A DNA stretch of 64,000 nucleotides from positions 165,329 through 229,328 of the forward strand of contig RQOL01000721.1 of the NCBI GenBank assembly GCA_013076295.1. The letters are read 5' to 3'. How positions within the stretch are numbered: the stretch's first letter is position 1; every line of letters starts with the position of its first letter. The notes below the pieces were generated by a model. That model had not been told where the DNA came from. It was given only the letters and a program-made list of their open reading frames with translations, and did not search any database. The stretch comes from Sanderia malayensis (lineage: Eukaryota; Cnidaria; Scyphozoa; Semaeostomeae; Pelagiidae). Made by a program: the position numbers and the translations under genes. Below are positions 24,618 to 36,420 of the stretch, one piece after another.

Positions 24618-26610
24618 TAAGTCATATGGCAAAGCTATCATGGCCCGACATGAAAAGGTTTTGTGAACTGGCTGATGATACTCTTCACAATTTTGAAGCC
24701 AGGTTTAAGGAATCATGTTCTCAGAGTGTAACAATGAAAGATGTTACAATATGGTATTGTTTGTTATATTTTTACTCTTCTCGTTGCATGTAACGACCTT
24801 TTTGGTCATCAATTATAATGTACAGCATTTTTTAGATTTTTTCTTATATTTGGAGCCATTTTCACAGGGAACGCAGTCACGTTAAACGAGCTGGAGAGCT
24901 GAACTTGGAGTCACTCAAGATGGATGGCTTTGACAAGAGCCTGTATAGATCATTGGCAAGATCATGTGGATGTGAATGCAGTTGGGCAGCATTGAAAATG
25001 GCTGTTATTCACAAGAGTATCCTTGATGAAGACCTCATAGTGAAGGAGGCAAGTACATGTTTTCATAGATAATATTTTGTGGGAGATTTTATTGATATAG
25101 TTTAATTTTTCTCAAATAAATCATTAATGAAAATTATAATTTCAGTTGCATTCTGGTTTGGATGGTATGTTTCCAGCAACAAGCATGGAAAGTCTTCCAA
25201 AGGATGGATCAACTGGTTTCAACATTGTTGATCTCTTGAAAATGACTTGCGTATTCCAGGAAGAAATTTAGGCAACATTACATAGCAACAAGCATGCAGG
25301 TGAAAAGTTTATAAGATGGTTAAATATGATGGATGTGTTATGATAAATATGATAGCTAGTTCGTTTTTCATTGTTCTTTGGTATATGTTGTGTGAGTTGA
25401 TATCGTAATGAAGTCATTGTTGCTCATTTTCCAAGTATTCTTGAAATATACACTGCTGCAAGATACTTGAAGCGCGACATTGAAGTGATGTCTGACCTGC
25501 AACTAAGTGAAGCAATCCTGTATCCTGGAGATCCTATCAAATGATCAACTAGTCCTTTGAAGCTTATGCTGGTAAAAACTGGTGATGAAAGTCACTTGCT
25601 GCCATTCGAAATGCCCGAGCACATTCGCCAATGTGCTGCTGAAATTTATTGCGTCGTAAAAATAGGCAATTTGCCACATTTAATTGCAAGAATTGCCTGT
25701 TTAGTTACCATTTTGTTTGCATAACAAGGAATGAAAGTGACCAATTGTTCGATGACTGCGGTTGCAAAGAGTTGATCAATGGAAGAGCAAGGTACATTTT
25801 TCTCTTGGACATATGACAATATTTATTCTACGTATCACTGAATTTGTAAGTTAGTAAGATTGTGATGCATTTTAACACCTAAAATTGAATTTCAGGGTGA
25901 AATCATTCTGCAATGCCAAATTATTTCAAAACTTTTTATAACTTTGACTATTGTTGAGCTACAATTTAAGGCATGTCGCATATATTGTATTGATAGATTG
26001 CATATATTGTATGTATGCTAACCAAATGAAGTTGCCATGTTGGGTCACTTAATAGTAATCAAGTTTTTTTATTCAGCAACTAATGAAAGAGCTCTATGAC
26101 GGTGACACTGCTTCGCGTAGATACACGAAGAACTACAAATATCTATTTCAGCTGAATTGTTTTCTTGGACAATTTTCAAATGAGCGTGTAAGTCACTTAC
26201 TGAAGTTACACAAAAATAGAAAATACATACCTCTTATTGTTTATGGTGCATGACGCGTCTTTATATATATATATTATTTTAACGTTCTTGAGTTCTTGTT
26301 TGTAGTATTCTGTGCTAATTGATTGTTTGTGCGAGTGGCTGGACATTGTCCCTAAATCTGATCAACATATTTGTGGTGATAGTTTCTTCCTCAATGTTGT
26401 TATTACAGAGGTACGTTTCTTCTTTAGAATGTCATCACACTCTTTGGAATACTGGTCTCCACCCAGTTATATAGGAATTTCAAATTTCGTGTAATTTTGT
26501 TCAACCTTTCTGTCGTACAGGTTTTGATCTTTCTCGTGGAAAAAGAATGTCTGGTGACAAGACTGAACGCTGAACGCATTGTGGACGGTGTGTTCCATCA
26601 AGCTTCATAA
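24618..26610 (+). pseudogene. Exon series of an unrecognised gene, decayed
   Basis: Coding-like blocks with good splice sites: about 24,618-24,753 (MAKLSWPDMKRFCELADD), 24,868-25,048 (ends at a GC donor, GCAAGT), 25,146-25,299, about 25,411-25,790, 26,077-26,187, 26,306-26,410 and 26,521-26,610 (stop TAA). Translations such as LYRSLARSCGCECSWAALKM and YSVLIDCLCEWLDIVPKS look protein-like, but I recognise no family. In-frame stops occur at about 25,270 (TAG) and 25,540 (TGA). The Harbinger element interrupts its first exon at the acceptor. It may be the 3' part of the SWIM-YqaJ gene, but the phase across the Harbinger site does not match, so it is kept separate. Confidence 0.45.
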
Positions 26611-27200
26611 TGCATAATGCAATTGTATTTTGATCTAAGCATTGTGAATGTGATCTTTGTCATGACATGATATGTGAATCGCTTGTGAATGGCTATTTTA
26701 CATGTATTATTTATTGAATTGTTGCCATGCATGAATCATGTTGTTACTATAGGTACTATTATGTTCTATTCACCTATAAATGACTGGTGGTTTGTTATTT
26801 TGTGCTTGTTTTTTGAACACTTTGTGGATATCATGCGGACGAATGTGAAGATTTTGTTGCCACTAATCATTTCATTTGCTAAAGTACTAAGTTATCATGA
26901 AATTTACCGAGTGAGATTATGTTGTAATTCCTACTACGTTTGGATGAAACCAGTCATTCCCTGTGAAGCAATTGTGCTGCTTCTTCACGTCATGTATGGG
27001 GCAAAATTGTTACCCCGAGTTTGGGTAAGTCTACATTACTTTACTTGATTAAGATGTTAATTGAAATAATGCTAAAGCTAACATATATCACTTCATTACT
27101 GCTAAAGGGATATTAATTTGCCATGTTTAAAGTACAACAATGCAATATCAACAATGCATCCCGCAGGATTGAAACATGCTTTTCAACTATCTCAACAAAG
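26611..27200. other. Stretch with no gene seen
   Basis: An open frame at 26,689-27,048 translates to hydrophobic, low-information sequence without a family or splice context. Nothing else is recognised. Confidence 0.4.
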
Positions 27201-28350
27201 TTGCAATTGCTATTGCTATTGCTTCAAGGTACGATTTCGAAACCAAAAAAACTCTCGAGTTTCTTCATTGTTGCATTTTGCTGGTCATTCACTTGACTGT
27301 TTATATCTTCATATTGCACATATGACGATATGCTGTATGCTTTGCAGCAAGCTGAAGAACAAATTAATAAAACTCTAAACTGTAGGTACTGATGCAGAAA
27401 CATATGCATAAAAATATTCATATTTCTCCATGTGGTACATACATTTGTGATTACGCCAATGGAAGCGATCAACTAAGAACTTAGTATGCTTGAAAAATGC
27501 AGCATCTCGGTTGAGACAATATGCATGCAAATTGCAACAGTTGTCATAGATTATGGTTCGTGGGGTGGAAAAGAAATATAACATTACTTTATAGTGACAA
27601 GATTTTTTTTCAGATTAAGATCAGTATGTCAAGACCTTTTATTACCTTTAACAAAACGGGAACGAAATGCAGAAAAGGGTACATTTGGAGACTCGTGAGC
27701 ATCCATGGCTTGAAATCCATAATTGAAACCTATGGTAAAACATGCAAAATAAGAACGAGCAACAAGCATCAAATTATATAAACATCGTCACCGTTCAAAT
27801 ATCAACAACCAACGCAATGTGACCCACCATGAGGACAGTAAATGATAAAAATTCCAGGAGTTAAGGTTGGGTGACCCAAGCTCTTTTTCGTGTAACTATC
27901 TTCTTTTGAAGTTCAGAAGTCAAGCTCAAATGATCCTCGTTGCCTGCATACAGGTAATGTTGGAAAGAAAGAACGAGGATCTTCTTTTCCCACTGAAGAT
28001 TCACCAGCCACACTCTCCACAACAAATGTGCTAATTGATATTTGCATCAGCCAATCAAACAATTTTTGCCATGCCAGAGGCAAACAGTCACCAGGAAGAC
28101 CACTCAAAACATCGTATAGAAATGGTACTTCGTGACGTAGAGCAATTAAGAGGGCTGGACTGGCTTTCACATTAACCAGGCAGAGATTAGTAAGTAAATT
28201 CCTGCATGCATCACTTGGATGAATATAAGAGCACACTGGACTTTTACTGCAAATGCAAAGCAAAAAACTGCTTATCTGCTTGACAGGAATCTAATATATA
28301 TATTCTGCGGAGTCACGTGATGACGCACTTTCCTTGCCAAAAACAATGGA

Positions 28351-28393
28351 TTCGACCCGAAACAATAGGTCGAAGGCCCAAATACAATGGGCC
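28351..28393. repeat. Two consecutive perfect hairpins
   Basis: TTCGACC (28,351-28,357) pairs with GGTCGAA (28,368-28,374) across a 10-nt loop. Immediately after, GGCCCA (28,375-28,380) pairs with TGGGCC (28,388-28,393) across a 7-nt loop. There is no spacer between the hairpins. No function can be assigned. Confidence 0.6.
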
Positions 28394-28399
28394 GAAACC

Positions 28400-29040
28400 G
28401 CAAACCGTGTGATCACAAAGGATTTTTTGTATGTGGGTATATGGCAATGAAATTCACAATGAATGTTTAGTTTATTAATTTAACCAGGGTAATGGATTTT
28501 GTTTTTCGATTTTCTCCCTAATTATTGAATTATTCCATTAATTATTCTGCTAATTGTGCTATCACGAAAAAACTACGGTTTACGCTGGCGAAACTTCCAA
28601 ATTTGCGTCCCGAACTCCATTTTCGAACAGAGTATTTGCTCTTCACGTGACCCGTTTCGCCTTTTGCTGTAATTTGATTGGCTCTTTCGCAACTTCACGT
28701 GAACTGTCACACGTATTTCGTTATCATGCAAATTTGCCCTCGGGTTGAACAGCAGGTACTTTTGGAGAAGACGCGTGTTTTTGTTTTGCACACAAAGGAT
28801 AACTGGGCGCCTTTCAAAGTGTTTTACGACCTGAATTATCTTTGCAAAGACTTGCTAATTGTTTGAGAGACCTCTGTAAAATTACAGGAAACAATTCACA
28901 ACACAGGTGATAGCTTTGTTTTGTTTTTTGAGTGAGATAGTTGTAGTTTAGGAAGTAGGCGACCGCCATTGTTGCTTCGGCATGCTTGCGACGCTTAGGC
29001 CTAATGTAAACAAACCCAAAGTTTTAATAAACAAATTATG
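28400..29040. other. Stretch with no gene seen
   Basis: Short frames on both strands (28,554-28,748 plus; 28,573-28,791 minus) overlap each other and resemble no family. It may be intronic to the minus-strand KDZ gene. Confidence 0.4.
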
Positions 29041-29049
29041 ATAAGGGGT

Positions 29050-29530
29050 TATCAGGCGAGCGAAGCGAGCCAAACTGTTGCAAGAGTAGTAGACAGAGGC
29101 ATGAGCGTAAGCGAATGCAGCGCACGAAGTGCGCCAACCACAGGCGAGCGCAGCGAGCTAACCCATTGTACGTTGGGTTGAAAGGGGCATGAGCGTAGGC
29201 GAATGCAGCGCACGAAGTGCGCCCTATCAATCAATGTTTCTTGATAATAGATAGACAGGCGAGCACAGCGAGCTAACCCATTGTAAGTGGGGTTGAAAGG
29301 GGCATGAGCGTGAGCGAATGCAGCGCACGAAGTGCGCCAACCACAGGCGAGCGCAGCGAGCTAACCCATTGTAAGTGGGGTTGAAAGGAGCATGAGCTTG
29401 AGCGAATGCAGCGCACGAAGTGCGCCAACCACAGGGAGCACAGCGAGCTAACCCATTGTAGGTGGGGTTGAAAGGGGCATGAGCGTCAGCGAATGCAGCG
29501 CACGAAGTGCGCCAACCACAGCGAGCGTAC
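29050..29530. repeat. ~91-bp GC-rich minisatellite with internal palindromes
   Basis: About five tandem units, the second-to-third interval longer. Each unit contains GCGCACGAAGTGCGC (a 6-bp stem hairpin), GGCGAGCGCAGCGAGC and CTAACCCATTGTA. It is much richer in CpG than the surroundings and lies between two exons of the minus-strand KDZ gene. Long open frames across it are by-products of the repeat. Confidence 0.85.
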
Positions 29531-29799
29531 ACGAGTGCCCCCGGCTAGTGTTCTCATATTCTGCTTGTATCCATTCGTATATATCCCTTACGGCTGAATA
29601 TTCACCACTCAATTTTATTTCCATTTGCACCAAATCATCGTCAGATAGCTTTCCTTTTCCTCCAAGATGCACCGACGTTGACCATATCTCCACAAGATTT
29701 CTGGTCTTAGAATCCTGTATGGCAAGTCTATCGATAAAGAAACTGAAAGAAAAAACAATAATCTTTAATGGGACACACATTGGATAAAGCAACTGCCTA

Positions 29800-30700
29800 A
29801 AAGTAAATATAACACATTAAAAATATGTGACAACATACGAAGTTCTTTTTACAATTTGATGATGACGATCTTTATCACTAGTAAGAAGCAATAACTGCTT
29901 CCGGAAGCCCAGACTAGTACCATCACAAGCAAACAATGACGTCTGGAGTTGGTCCACAATGGCTGCAGATGTTCTTGCTATTATCTTGCTATATTAAGAA
30001 TTATCTTGCTATTTTTGGTGAAAAAGTTCGCGACGCAAAATCTTCAGGTTGTTAGCAAAATCTCCAGATTTTAATAAAGAAACATTTTAAATATCCATGT
30101 TTTTAAGCTTGGGAGGTTGGCAGGTCTGCAGTCCCACTCGCCCAGTTCGAAATTGAGAATTGGGACGCGAGTGTGAGAATACGAAAACAATGTCGTTGAA
30201 TGACATAACAAAGCAATTTTTGTTGTCAATCAAAGTATTACGCGGGAATAAATGATGATGCCCAAAAGAATTGGCGCTCTTTTATTCATTCTTGCTTTGA
30301 TCTGCTGCTTTCATGACCACATTGTTTCCTATTGAATATTGTTTCCTGTTGAAGATTATTACCGAATATTGTAAAGATTATATAGTATCACGATTGGCAC
30401 AGTAACTCAAGACAGAAAAACAAAAAGAAGACGAGTGTATTTTATGCAATGGCAGAGATGAAGAAAGGAAGGTAATATCGACAATAATGAAGAAAGGTAA
30501 CACATGGGAGGTAAGGTTCTATAAATATTTCAAAACTGCATCCATAAATCTTAATGTGAATTTATCATGCACCCTGCCGTGATAACTCGATAAAGCCCCT
30601 CTTCTGGATTAAGACCCCCCCTCAAAATCAGTCTGAAACATGGAATTTAAAAAAAGCCTAATTGAATTATCACGGTAAGTGCGATTTAGCTATTTATTTC
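29800..30700. other. AT-rich stretch with no gene seen
   Basis: No reading frame with a recognisable domain is seen. Short CGTGATAA/TTATCACG inverted blocks at about 30,580 and 30,670 suggest a small MITE remnant, not resolved further. Confidence 0.35.
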
Positions 30701-30716
30701 GATATTCACGGAAAAA

Positions 30717-30912
30717 CAATGGAACCCCGCCTAATGACCATCTCGTTAATACGGACACCTCGTTATTACAACCACTTCTTTTGCTACGAAGAAACGGCTA
30801 TACATACATAGTCTTAATCAGCCTACCAAGAAAACTCTGTTAATGTGGCCTCCAGTTATTACGGCCAATTTTCTGTGGCCCGTTAATGGCTATATTAACC
30901 AGGTTCCAGTGT
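30717..30912. mobile_element. pogo/Tigger-like MITE remnant
   Basis: The left end TGGAACCCCGCCTAATGACC and the right end, reverse-complemented, CACTGGAACCTGGTTAATAT resemble each other and the terminal repeats of pogo/Tigger elements. The interior has CTCGTTAATACGG and GTTATTACGGCC blocks typical of such MITEs. At about 195 bp it has no coding capacity. Confidence 0.5.
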
Positions 30913-30979
30913 AATACAAAGTGAATTTAAATACATCGTGGGGGTCTAATTTGTAAATGGTCATAATTATCTGATTTCA

Positions 30980-32290
30980 GGTTATTGCTACAAGTCATAA
31001 AATGTCAAGAGAAGAAATAGCAGATATGAACCTGCCACCAGTGCAGCGTATATATGATTACTCCAATGTGACCTATTCAGCAGTAAAAGTCTTTTCAGGG
31101 CAAACAGAGATAGTACGAGCCATATTTTCGTTAGCTGACTGCCAGGCAATGTGTGCGACAATCGAATCTGCTTCGAACAAGTTTATCTCCGTGAAAGTTT
31201 TGGGGAAGACTCATAGTTTGAATGATATTTGCGCAATGATCACCATTCATCAAATGACCAACATCAAAGATGAAGTTGAAAATGAACGAAAATGGTTTGA
31301 AGAAGTTGCTACTGCTCCAATTTCAAGTTGCATAAAGCCCAGTGAAGAGTTGAGACATTTTCAAGCGCTGCTTTGGAATTCACCAAACAACAATGTATTA
31401 TTGGAACCATCTACAACAACTGAAGACATGTCATATCTCTGCTGCTCTTGATGGCTCTCTCTCAAAGTTCTGGAAGCTCTTGTTCAACCTCTGAACAAAG
31501 TATGTATTGGGAGGAAGGTTTTACTACATGGTAGCTTTCTCAATCATACCACAAAAGCAGTATACCAGAAGCTTTCTTCAAACGCGGAATTTCTGCAACC
31601 TCTGGAACGTCTCATGATAATTTTGAATGTCGGCAGAAACAAGGGTCAAACGGTCATCTCGGGAAACAATAAAGCTGGAAATCACTGGAGTATGGTGGAG
31701 CTTGACGTGACAAGTAATAAATGCACGTATTTTGATTCTCTTGGATGGTCCTCACCAGTTAACCTGACAAATGCCATCCAGCCTATTCTTCATGCTGTTG
31801 GTATGTTGAGCGGCACAAGCATTCAGTGCCCGGTGAAGATTGCTGCTGCACATAGTTCCACATGTACAGCATCCAGAATAACGTGCCATGAAAAATGCTT
31901 CATTAATTATCCTCTGCAGCAATGTGCTCGGATTTGCGGAACAGTGCCACTTAAGATAGCAGCAAAATGCGTTGGTGCCCCCATTATATGAGAGGATGTA
32001 TATCATAAAATGGCACACAGTGAGTGTCTCGCATGGTTAAGACATCCATCACGGCATGCTTGTTACATTCGAAAAGTACTAATATCTTGGTATATAAACC
32101 AAGAAATCAATTTGAAATACCTTGGAGTAATGGAACAGGAGGTGCGTAATAATAACTTACTCAATCATGTTTCTCGTAGCTATCTCAAAGTAGCAATCAA
32201 TTCTATATTGCATACTCTTCTTAGATCATGGAAATGAAAGCCACAGCATCGTCCTGTGCAGAAAAAATCTTTTCTGACAAATCACCGAAG
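30980..32290 (+). pseudogene. Ulp1/C48-like cysteine protease remnant
   Basis: An exon starting near 30,981 (acceptor TTTCAG) opens with an ATG at 31,002 and gives a 149-codon frame without a clear domain, stopping at 31,451. In another frame from about 31,500 the text reads FLQPLERLMIILNVGRN, NHWSMVELDVT and CTYFDSLGW. These are the His and Asp blocks of Ulp1-type deSUMOylase-like proteases. YPLQQCARICG supplies a candidate Cys. A TGA follows at about 31,989, after which coding-like sequence continues (AWLRHPSRHACYIRKV). Ulp1-like proteases are often encoded with KDZ and other large DNA transposons. Frame changes show it is inactive as it stands. Confidence 0.5.
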
Positions 32291-32424
32291 GTAAACAACT
32301 GGTTCAGTTCAGTGTTAAGTAAAAGTGATTAGTGTCAATTGTAAATACTTCTTGAAATAAGATAAAACTGCAACTATATCCCTCGTAGGTCCAGTCATCA
32401 ATTTATGACACTACAGAATTGAAA

Positions 32425-32524
32425 NNNNNNNNNNNNNNNNNNNNNNNNNNNNNNNNNNNNNNNNNNNNNNNNNNNNNNNNNNNNNNNNNNNNNNNNNNNN
32501 NNNNNNNNNNNNNNNNNNNNNNNN
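32425..32524. other. Assembly gap (100 N)
   Basis: One hundred N bases, a conventional placeholder for a gap of unknown size. The right side begins inside the SWIM-YqaJ gene of copy B. The relative order and orientation of the two sides therefore depend on scaffolding. Confidence 0.99.
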
Positions 32525-33147
32525 AGTGTCACTCGAAGAAGGTAGATTAGAGGTTGAAGTTGGGTGAAAACCAAAGAATCCACTGTCTGTTAGGCATTCA
32601 GCTAACTTCAATTTTAAAACTTCAAAAGCAGTGTTATCAACCAATCTATCGCTAACAATTCGCGGATCAAAATCAGTTTGGCCATCATAAGTTTTTCCAA
32701 ACTTTATCTTTTGATTAACAATTTCATCAATAGGTACTGGATTAAAAGAACGAAGAGAGCAAGCGTTTGGTACATTCCAAGAAGACAACTTTGACGTGCA
32801 AGAAACAGCTGATTCAAACTCTTGAAGACCACGTCTGTTAAAATCTTCAAGAGCAAAGAGAACCCCACCAACATGGTTGCAGTTTCCAAAACCACCAAGA
32901 CCAATACCAGCAGGACAAGAACAAGCAGCAAAGCAAACATCAGCAGATTCATTCGACAACTTTACAAGAACCTTATATAAAACTTTCTTCATGGATGCCT
33001 TGATACGGACATTAAAAAAAGTAAAAGCGTCATTTTTAGCAACGTCAATCTTTTTGATAAAGCCTTCAAAGAAAAACTGAAATGCCTTCAGTTTCCTGTA
33101 GGCTGTATTTTTAAGAAGGATATGCTTGAATTTAGAAGTTGCGAATG
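32525..33147 (-). pseudogene. SWIM-YqaJ gene, copy B, truncated by the gap
   Basis: On the minus strand this matches 18,063-18,683 of copy A almost base for base, including the SWIM finger (CSCPAG; CNHVGGVLFAL). The YqaJ domain would lie in the gap. One difference in the shared part is LKLKLAEC against LKSKLAEC in copy A. Whether this copy retains the catalytic Asp cannot be seen. Confidence 0.75.
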
Positions 33148-33244
33148 ACTAAGTACTCGTAAAACTGCAAAAAACTAAAGGCCGGTGTCTCACGCAGGTC
33201 TGATGTCTGATGCTACTTAGTTTCCAAAAGGATTTTTTTCAAAT

Positions 33245-36200
33245 CCTGATTATCTGATAATTTGTTTTCATACAAGACGTAAATTTTAAATCTATAAAAT
33301 ACCAGTCTTGTTTTTCCGGTGGAACCTATCAACCAGAAATGAACAATCCTTGAAGAACATTGGGTCACAGTTCAAACAGTATTGGTGAAGGTGGCAGCAG
33401 TCAAGACAACAAGACACAGAGATTGAAGATGTAGAAAATAAACTTCAAAGTCCAAATGTACTTCTTCAAGTATATAGCTACAAGAAAAGGAAAAAACCTG
33501 TCGAAAAGCGAGTCCTTAAGATCGTAAAAGGCACATTGACAGATTCCTGAGTCTACATGACTTGAAAGCCGTAACAAATCTCTACAACACAGAAACAATC
33601 ACCATTTTGACACTGTACACACAAGAATGTAGCATAATGGACAGAACATAAACATTCTTGTTTTCTGATTCTGTAACAATAAAAAAGATGTTCTTAGTGA
33701 ACGGCATTACCATGTTCACAATGAACAGTGAAAATTCCAGGAAGTAAATTCGGATGACCCGTATAAGCCTTAGAACATGAATTTGGTGAGTTATTTTTAA
33801 CTTTATCCAGTTGGTACCTCCCTCTTCCACAGAGAATTGGCCATGTTGGAAAAAAACACAATTTTGTTTGTTCTTGAACTGATGGCAGTCCAAGGTTATG
33901 AGGTGCGCCAATAAAACACGCTTTGCTCTTCGAATACAGCTGATTTAACAATAACGACCAAGTATTTGATAATGGGGCAACAGGCAACTCTGTCAATGCT
34001 GCAAAAAGAACTTCAGCAAAGTGGTGAAGCTAAGAAAGACAATTTGGGTCTTCTCTTATTGCAAAGCCATCAGACAGTTGCTGGATAATAGACTCGATCA
34101 CAATGGAACCAGGAACATAGGAGAAGACAGGAGAATCAGACGGCATGCATCGTACGAGGGATAAAATACCAAGGAGAATTTCAAGTCTACCGCCATACAA
34201 TGCTTGACACTCATTCAAAAACCTGTGAACAATAGAGTATTGTCCAAGAAGATGCAGGTTCAACTTTGTTCTGTCAGCTGGAGATAAATCGTGCAAAGTG
34301 GCATATTTCTTCGATAGCTTTGTTGTTTCTTCACTATTGATAAATATGCGCTGCTGAAAACTGGTGAAAAAGAAAATAAGTTTTCGCAAGTATCATATTG
34401 TATACGTATACACATATAGAAATAAAATATGCGATAAAAAGAATCAGTTATAATTATTAGTTGGGAGCACAGAAAAACGCTCGAAACATTCATCATTGCA
34501 CCTGCACTCACTCAAGGGGAGAAAGTATTATTGAAGCATAGTAGGTTAGAACTCTACATTCTACCTATCTTCCTTTCAACAACCTGGCATTATTTTCAAT
34601 GTTTGTACCATCGTCAAGTTGAATGGATGTGCCGAATTTTCTGCGATAGCCAAGAGATGTTGCGTCACAAAGAGTAATCTTTGGATATTGACCACATTTT
34701 TCACAAAGAAATCCACTTTCATAGTCAATAGACAAAAGGCGCAGGAATGCATACCAAGTCATTCGCCATTGCTGATGATTCAAAGCAGACTTGATATCAA
34801 AGCCTGGTGCAGCAAGGTTACAATCCCAGATTTCGAGATAGCTTATCAAACTACGACTGAATAACAAAATGAGACCAATAATTTAAGCATTTAAGAAAGA
34901 AAAAGTGCAAAGAGCAAATATGAAAATAAAGGAAAATGCCAATTAATAAATTGGTGGCCATAATAGGTATATAAAACATTTCAAACCTATGACCATGCAC
35001 ATAATGCATCAAGTGGTCACGCAAGACATCATGGCCAACAGGGAAACTGCCCATGTTCAAAATTCCAGTTGAGCATCCATCAAAGAACTGTATCTTTCTG
35101 CAGTATTTTCTCTATGGTACTAAATTGAACATATACAAATAAGATCAACATAAAATTCTAATTTGGTTCTTTGAAGCTCCTGAAATAATCTTACTACTTA
35201 CCAAGAACCATAAACAAATTTTTGATAGTAAAGAACTTTTTCTCAACTTGCTCCCAGAGCAATAAATCCTCAATGTGGTTGTTGCAATGTGTGCAGTTCT
35301 CTCCATGAAAATCAGGCTTTAATCTCATGGAATTATCTTCTGCAATTTCTGCTGCTGCTGACAAAAATCCATTGAAAATCGAACGCTGTGACTGGGTGAC
35401 ATTTGCTTTGATATACTTTGTTGAAACTGCAAGACGGTTTGGATTCGGAAAGGTCTCTTTCAATGTGTCATGAAGCTCAACCATTTTTCGCAAGAAATCA
35501 GGAATATCCAGCTCATCATTGTTCACAAAATCAGTCAAAGATTTGACATGAAAACAAAAATGAGATGTCTCCTTGCACGATAAGCGAACAAACCCTCTTC
35601 TATCCACACCAACTACTCCAAACTCCTTGCCAGGTGGCCTTATACATAATAGTGATTCACTTGAAAATTGCAAATCAATTATATCTGGTAATTCCTAAAA
35701 AGCAAACAAATTTACAAGCTGTTCCATGCATAAAAAATTCATCAAACAAAAGAACAATATTTAATAGAAAAATGATAAAGCAACAAAATTTAAGATTGAT
35801 TCTGTAAGAATGTTATACTCTATTCCATCTAATTGTGAATTAAGCTTAAGAAGTTACTAACCTGAGAGTAAACATGCTCAAAATGAATTTCTGTAAAAGA
35901 AACGAAAATGAAAGATGAATTCATACATTTTTGATGCTCTTTCTATTTAGCAACCTTGTCAATTAATAACAAAAAGTTAAATTGAAAGAAACAAGACTGG
36001 TTAGCTAGAAAATGCAAAAAATTCCAGCTTTTCCAGGTCATACCTTACAAAAGGCAATGTATTTATAATTGTAATTACCTGGATGAGGTTGCACCTCAGT
36101 TATTCCACATTGCTGTTCCCAAGATTTAGTAATGGTTTTGCATACATTAATATGGCGACATTCTGGATACTTTTCGTTTATATGGCCAAAGAACTCTAAA

Positions 36201-36420
36201 AAGACAAAGAAATTAATTTACCAGGTAATAAATTGTTTACTTGCAGTGAAACATGTGAATATGTTCTTAAAATTCTAACCTTGATAGTCTTGCTCTATAC
36301 TTGTGCTTAGCCCAGTAATAAATTTACAAAATCTTTTGTTGCAACCACAGGAATACAACCAGCACAGAACATCAGCGAATTTAATGGCAGTACGCTTTAG
36401 TATACAAAACGCTTGTCTCT
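33245..36420 (-). pseudogene. KDZ-type transposase gene, copy B, decayed
   Basis: Partner of 14,854-17,950 with the same exon order: exon 36,419-36,281, the long exon starting at 35,694, and the CEKCGQYPKITLCDATSLGY exon at 34,860-34,565. It keeps the block PNLLPGIFTVHCEHG (about 33,760-33,715) and a WSLLLNQLY stretch that copy A has lost or shortened. It shares the stops after LLKGR and after DPNCLS with copy A. The final exons carry the same FLVDRFHRK block, with Arg where the family usually has Trp. Confidence 0.7.

Larger units (their letters stand above)
27200..29770 (-). pseudogene. Second KDZ-type transposase gene, minus strand, diverged
   Basis: Blocks in correct order along the minus strand: about 29,770-29,560 (FFIDRLAIQDSKTRNLVE, YSAVRDIYEWIQAEYE; matches FINSEETTKLSKKY in the copy A gene), 28,263-27,913 (DACRNLLTNLCLV, FPTLPVCRQRGSFELD), about 27,870-27,790 (TPGIFIIYCPHGG), about 27,755-27,650 (MDAHESPNVPFSAFRSRFVK), 27,584-27,470 (IIYDNCCNLHAYCLN, HTKFLVDRFHWRNHKC) and about 27,375-27,240 (INSQVNDQQNATMKKL). 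The acidic-motif, LVDRFHW and NSQ blocks are the conserved core of KDZ transposases and are better kept here than in copies A and B. The first two blocks are separated by a minisatellite. It is a different, older-diverged family member. Confidence 0.65.

Noticed and set aside
26689..27048. 119-codon hydrophobic frame
   Set aside because: No family, no splice or promoter context, and it lies past the stop of the exon series.
28351..28393. Helitron 3' terminus (hairpin plus CTRR)
   Set aside because: No CTRR follows within a short distance, and nothing shows that the Helitron unit ends here.
29227..29532. Minus-strand frame of 101 codons with repeated ARCARLWLAHFVRC text
   Set aside because: It follows exactly the 91-bp minisatellite; repeat artefact.
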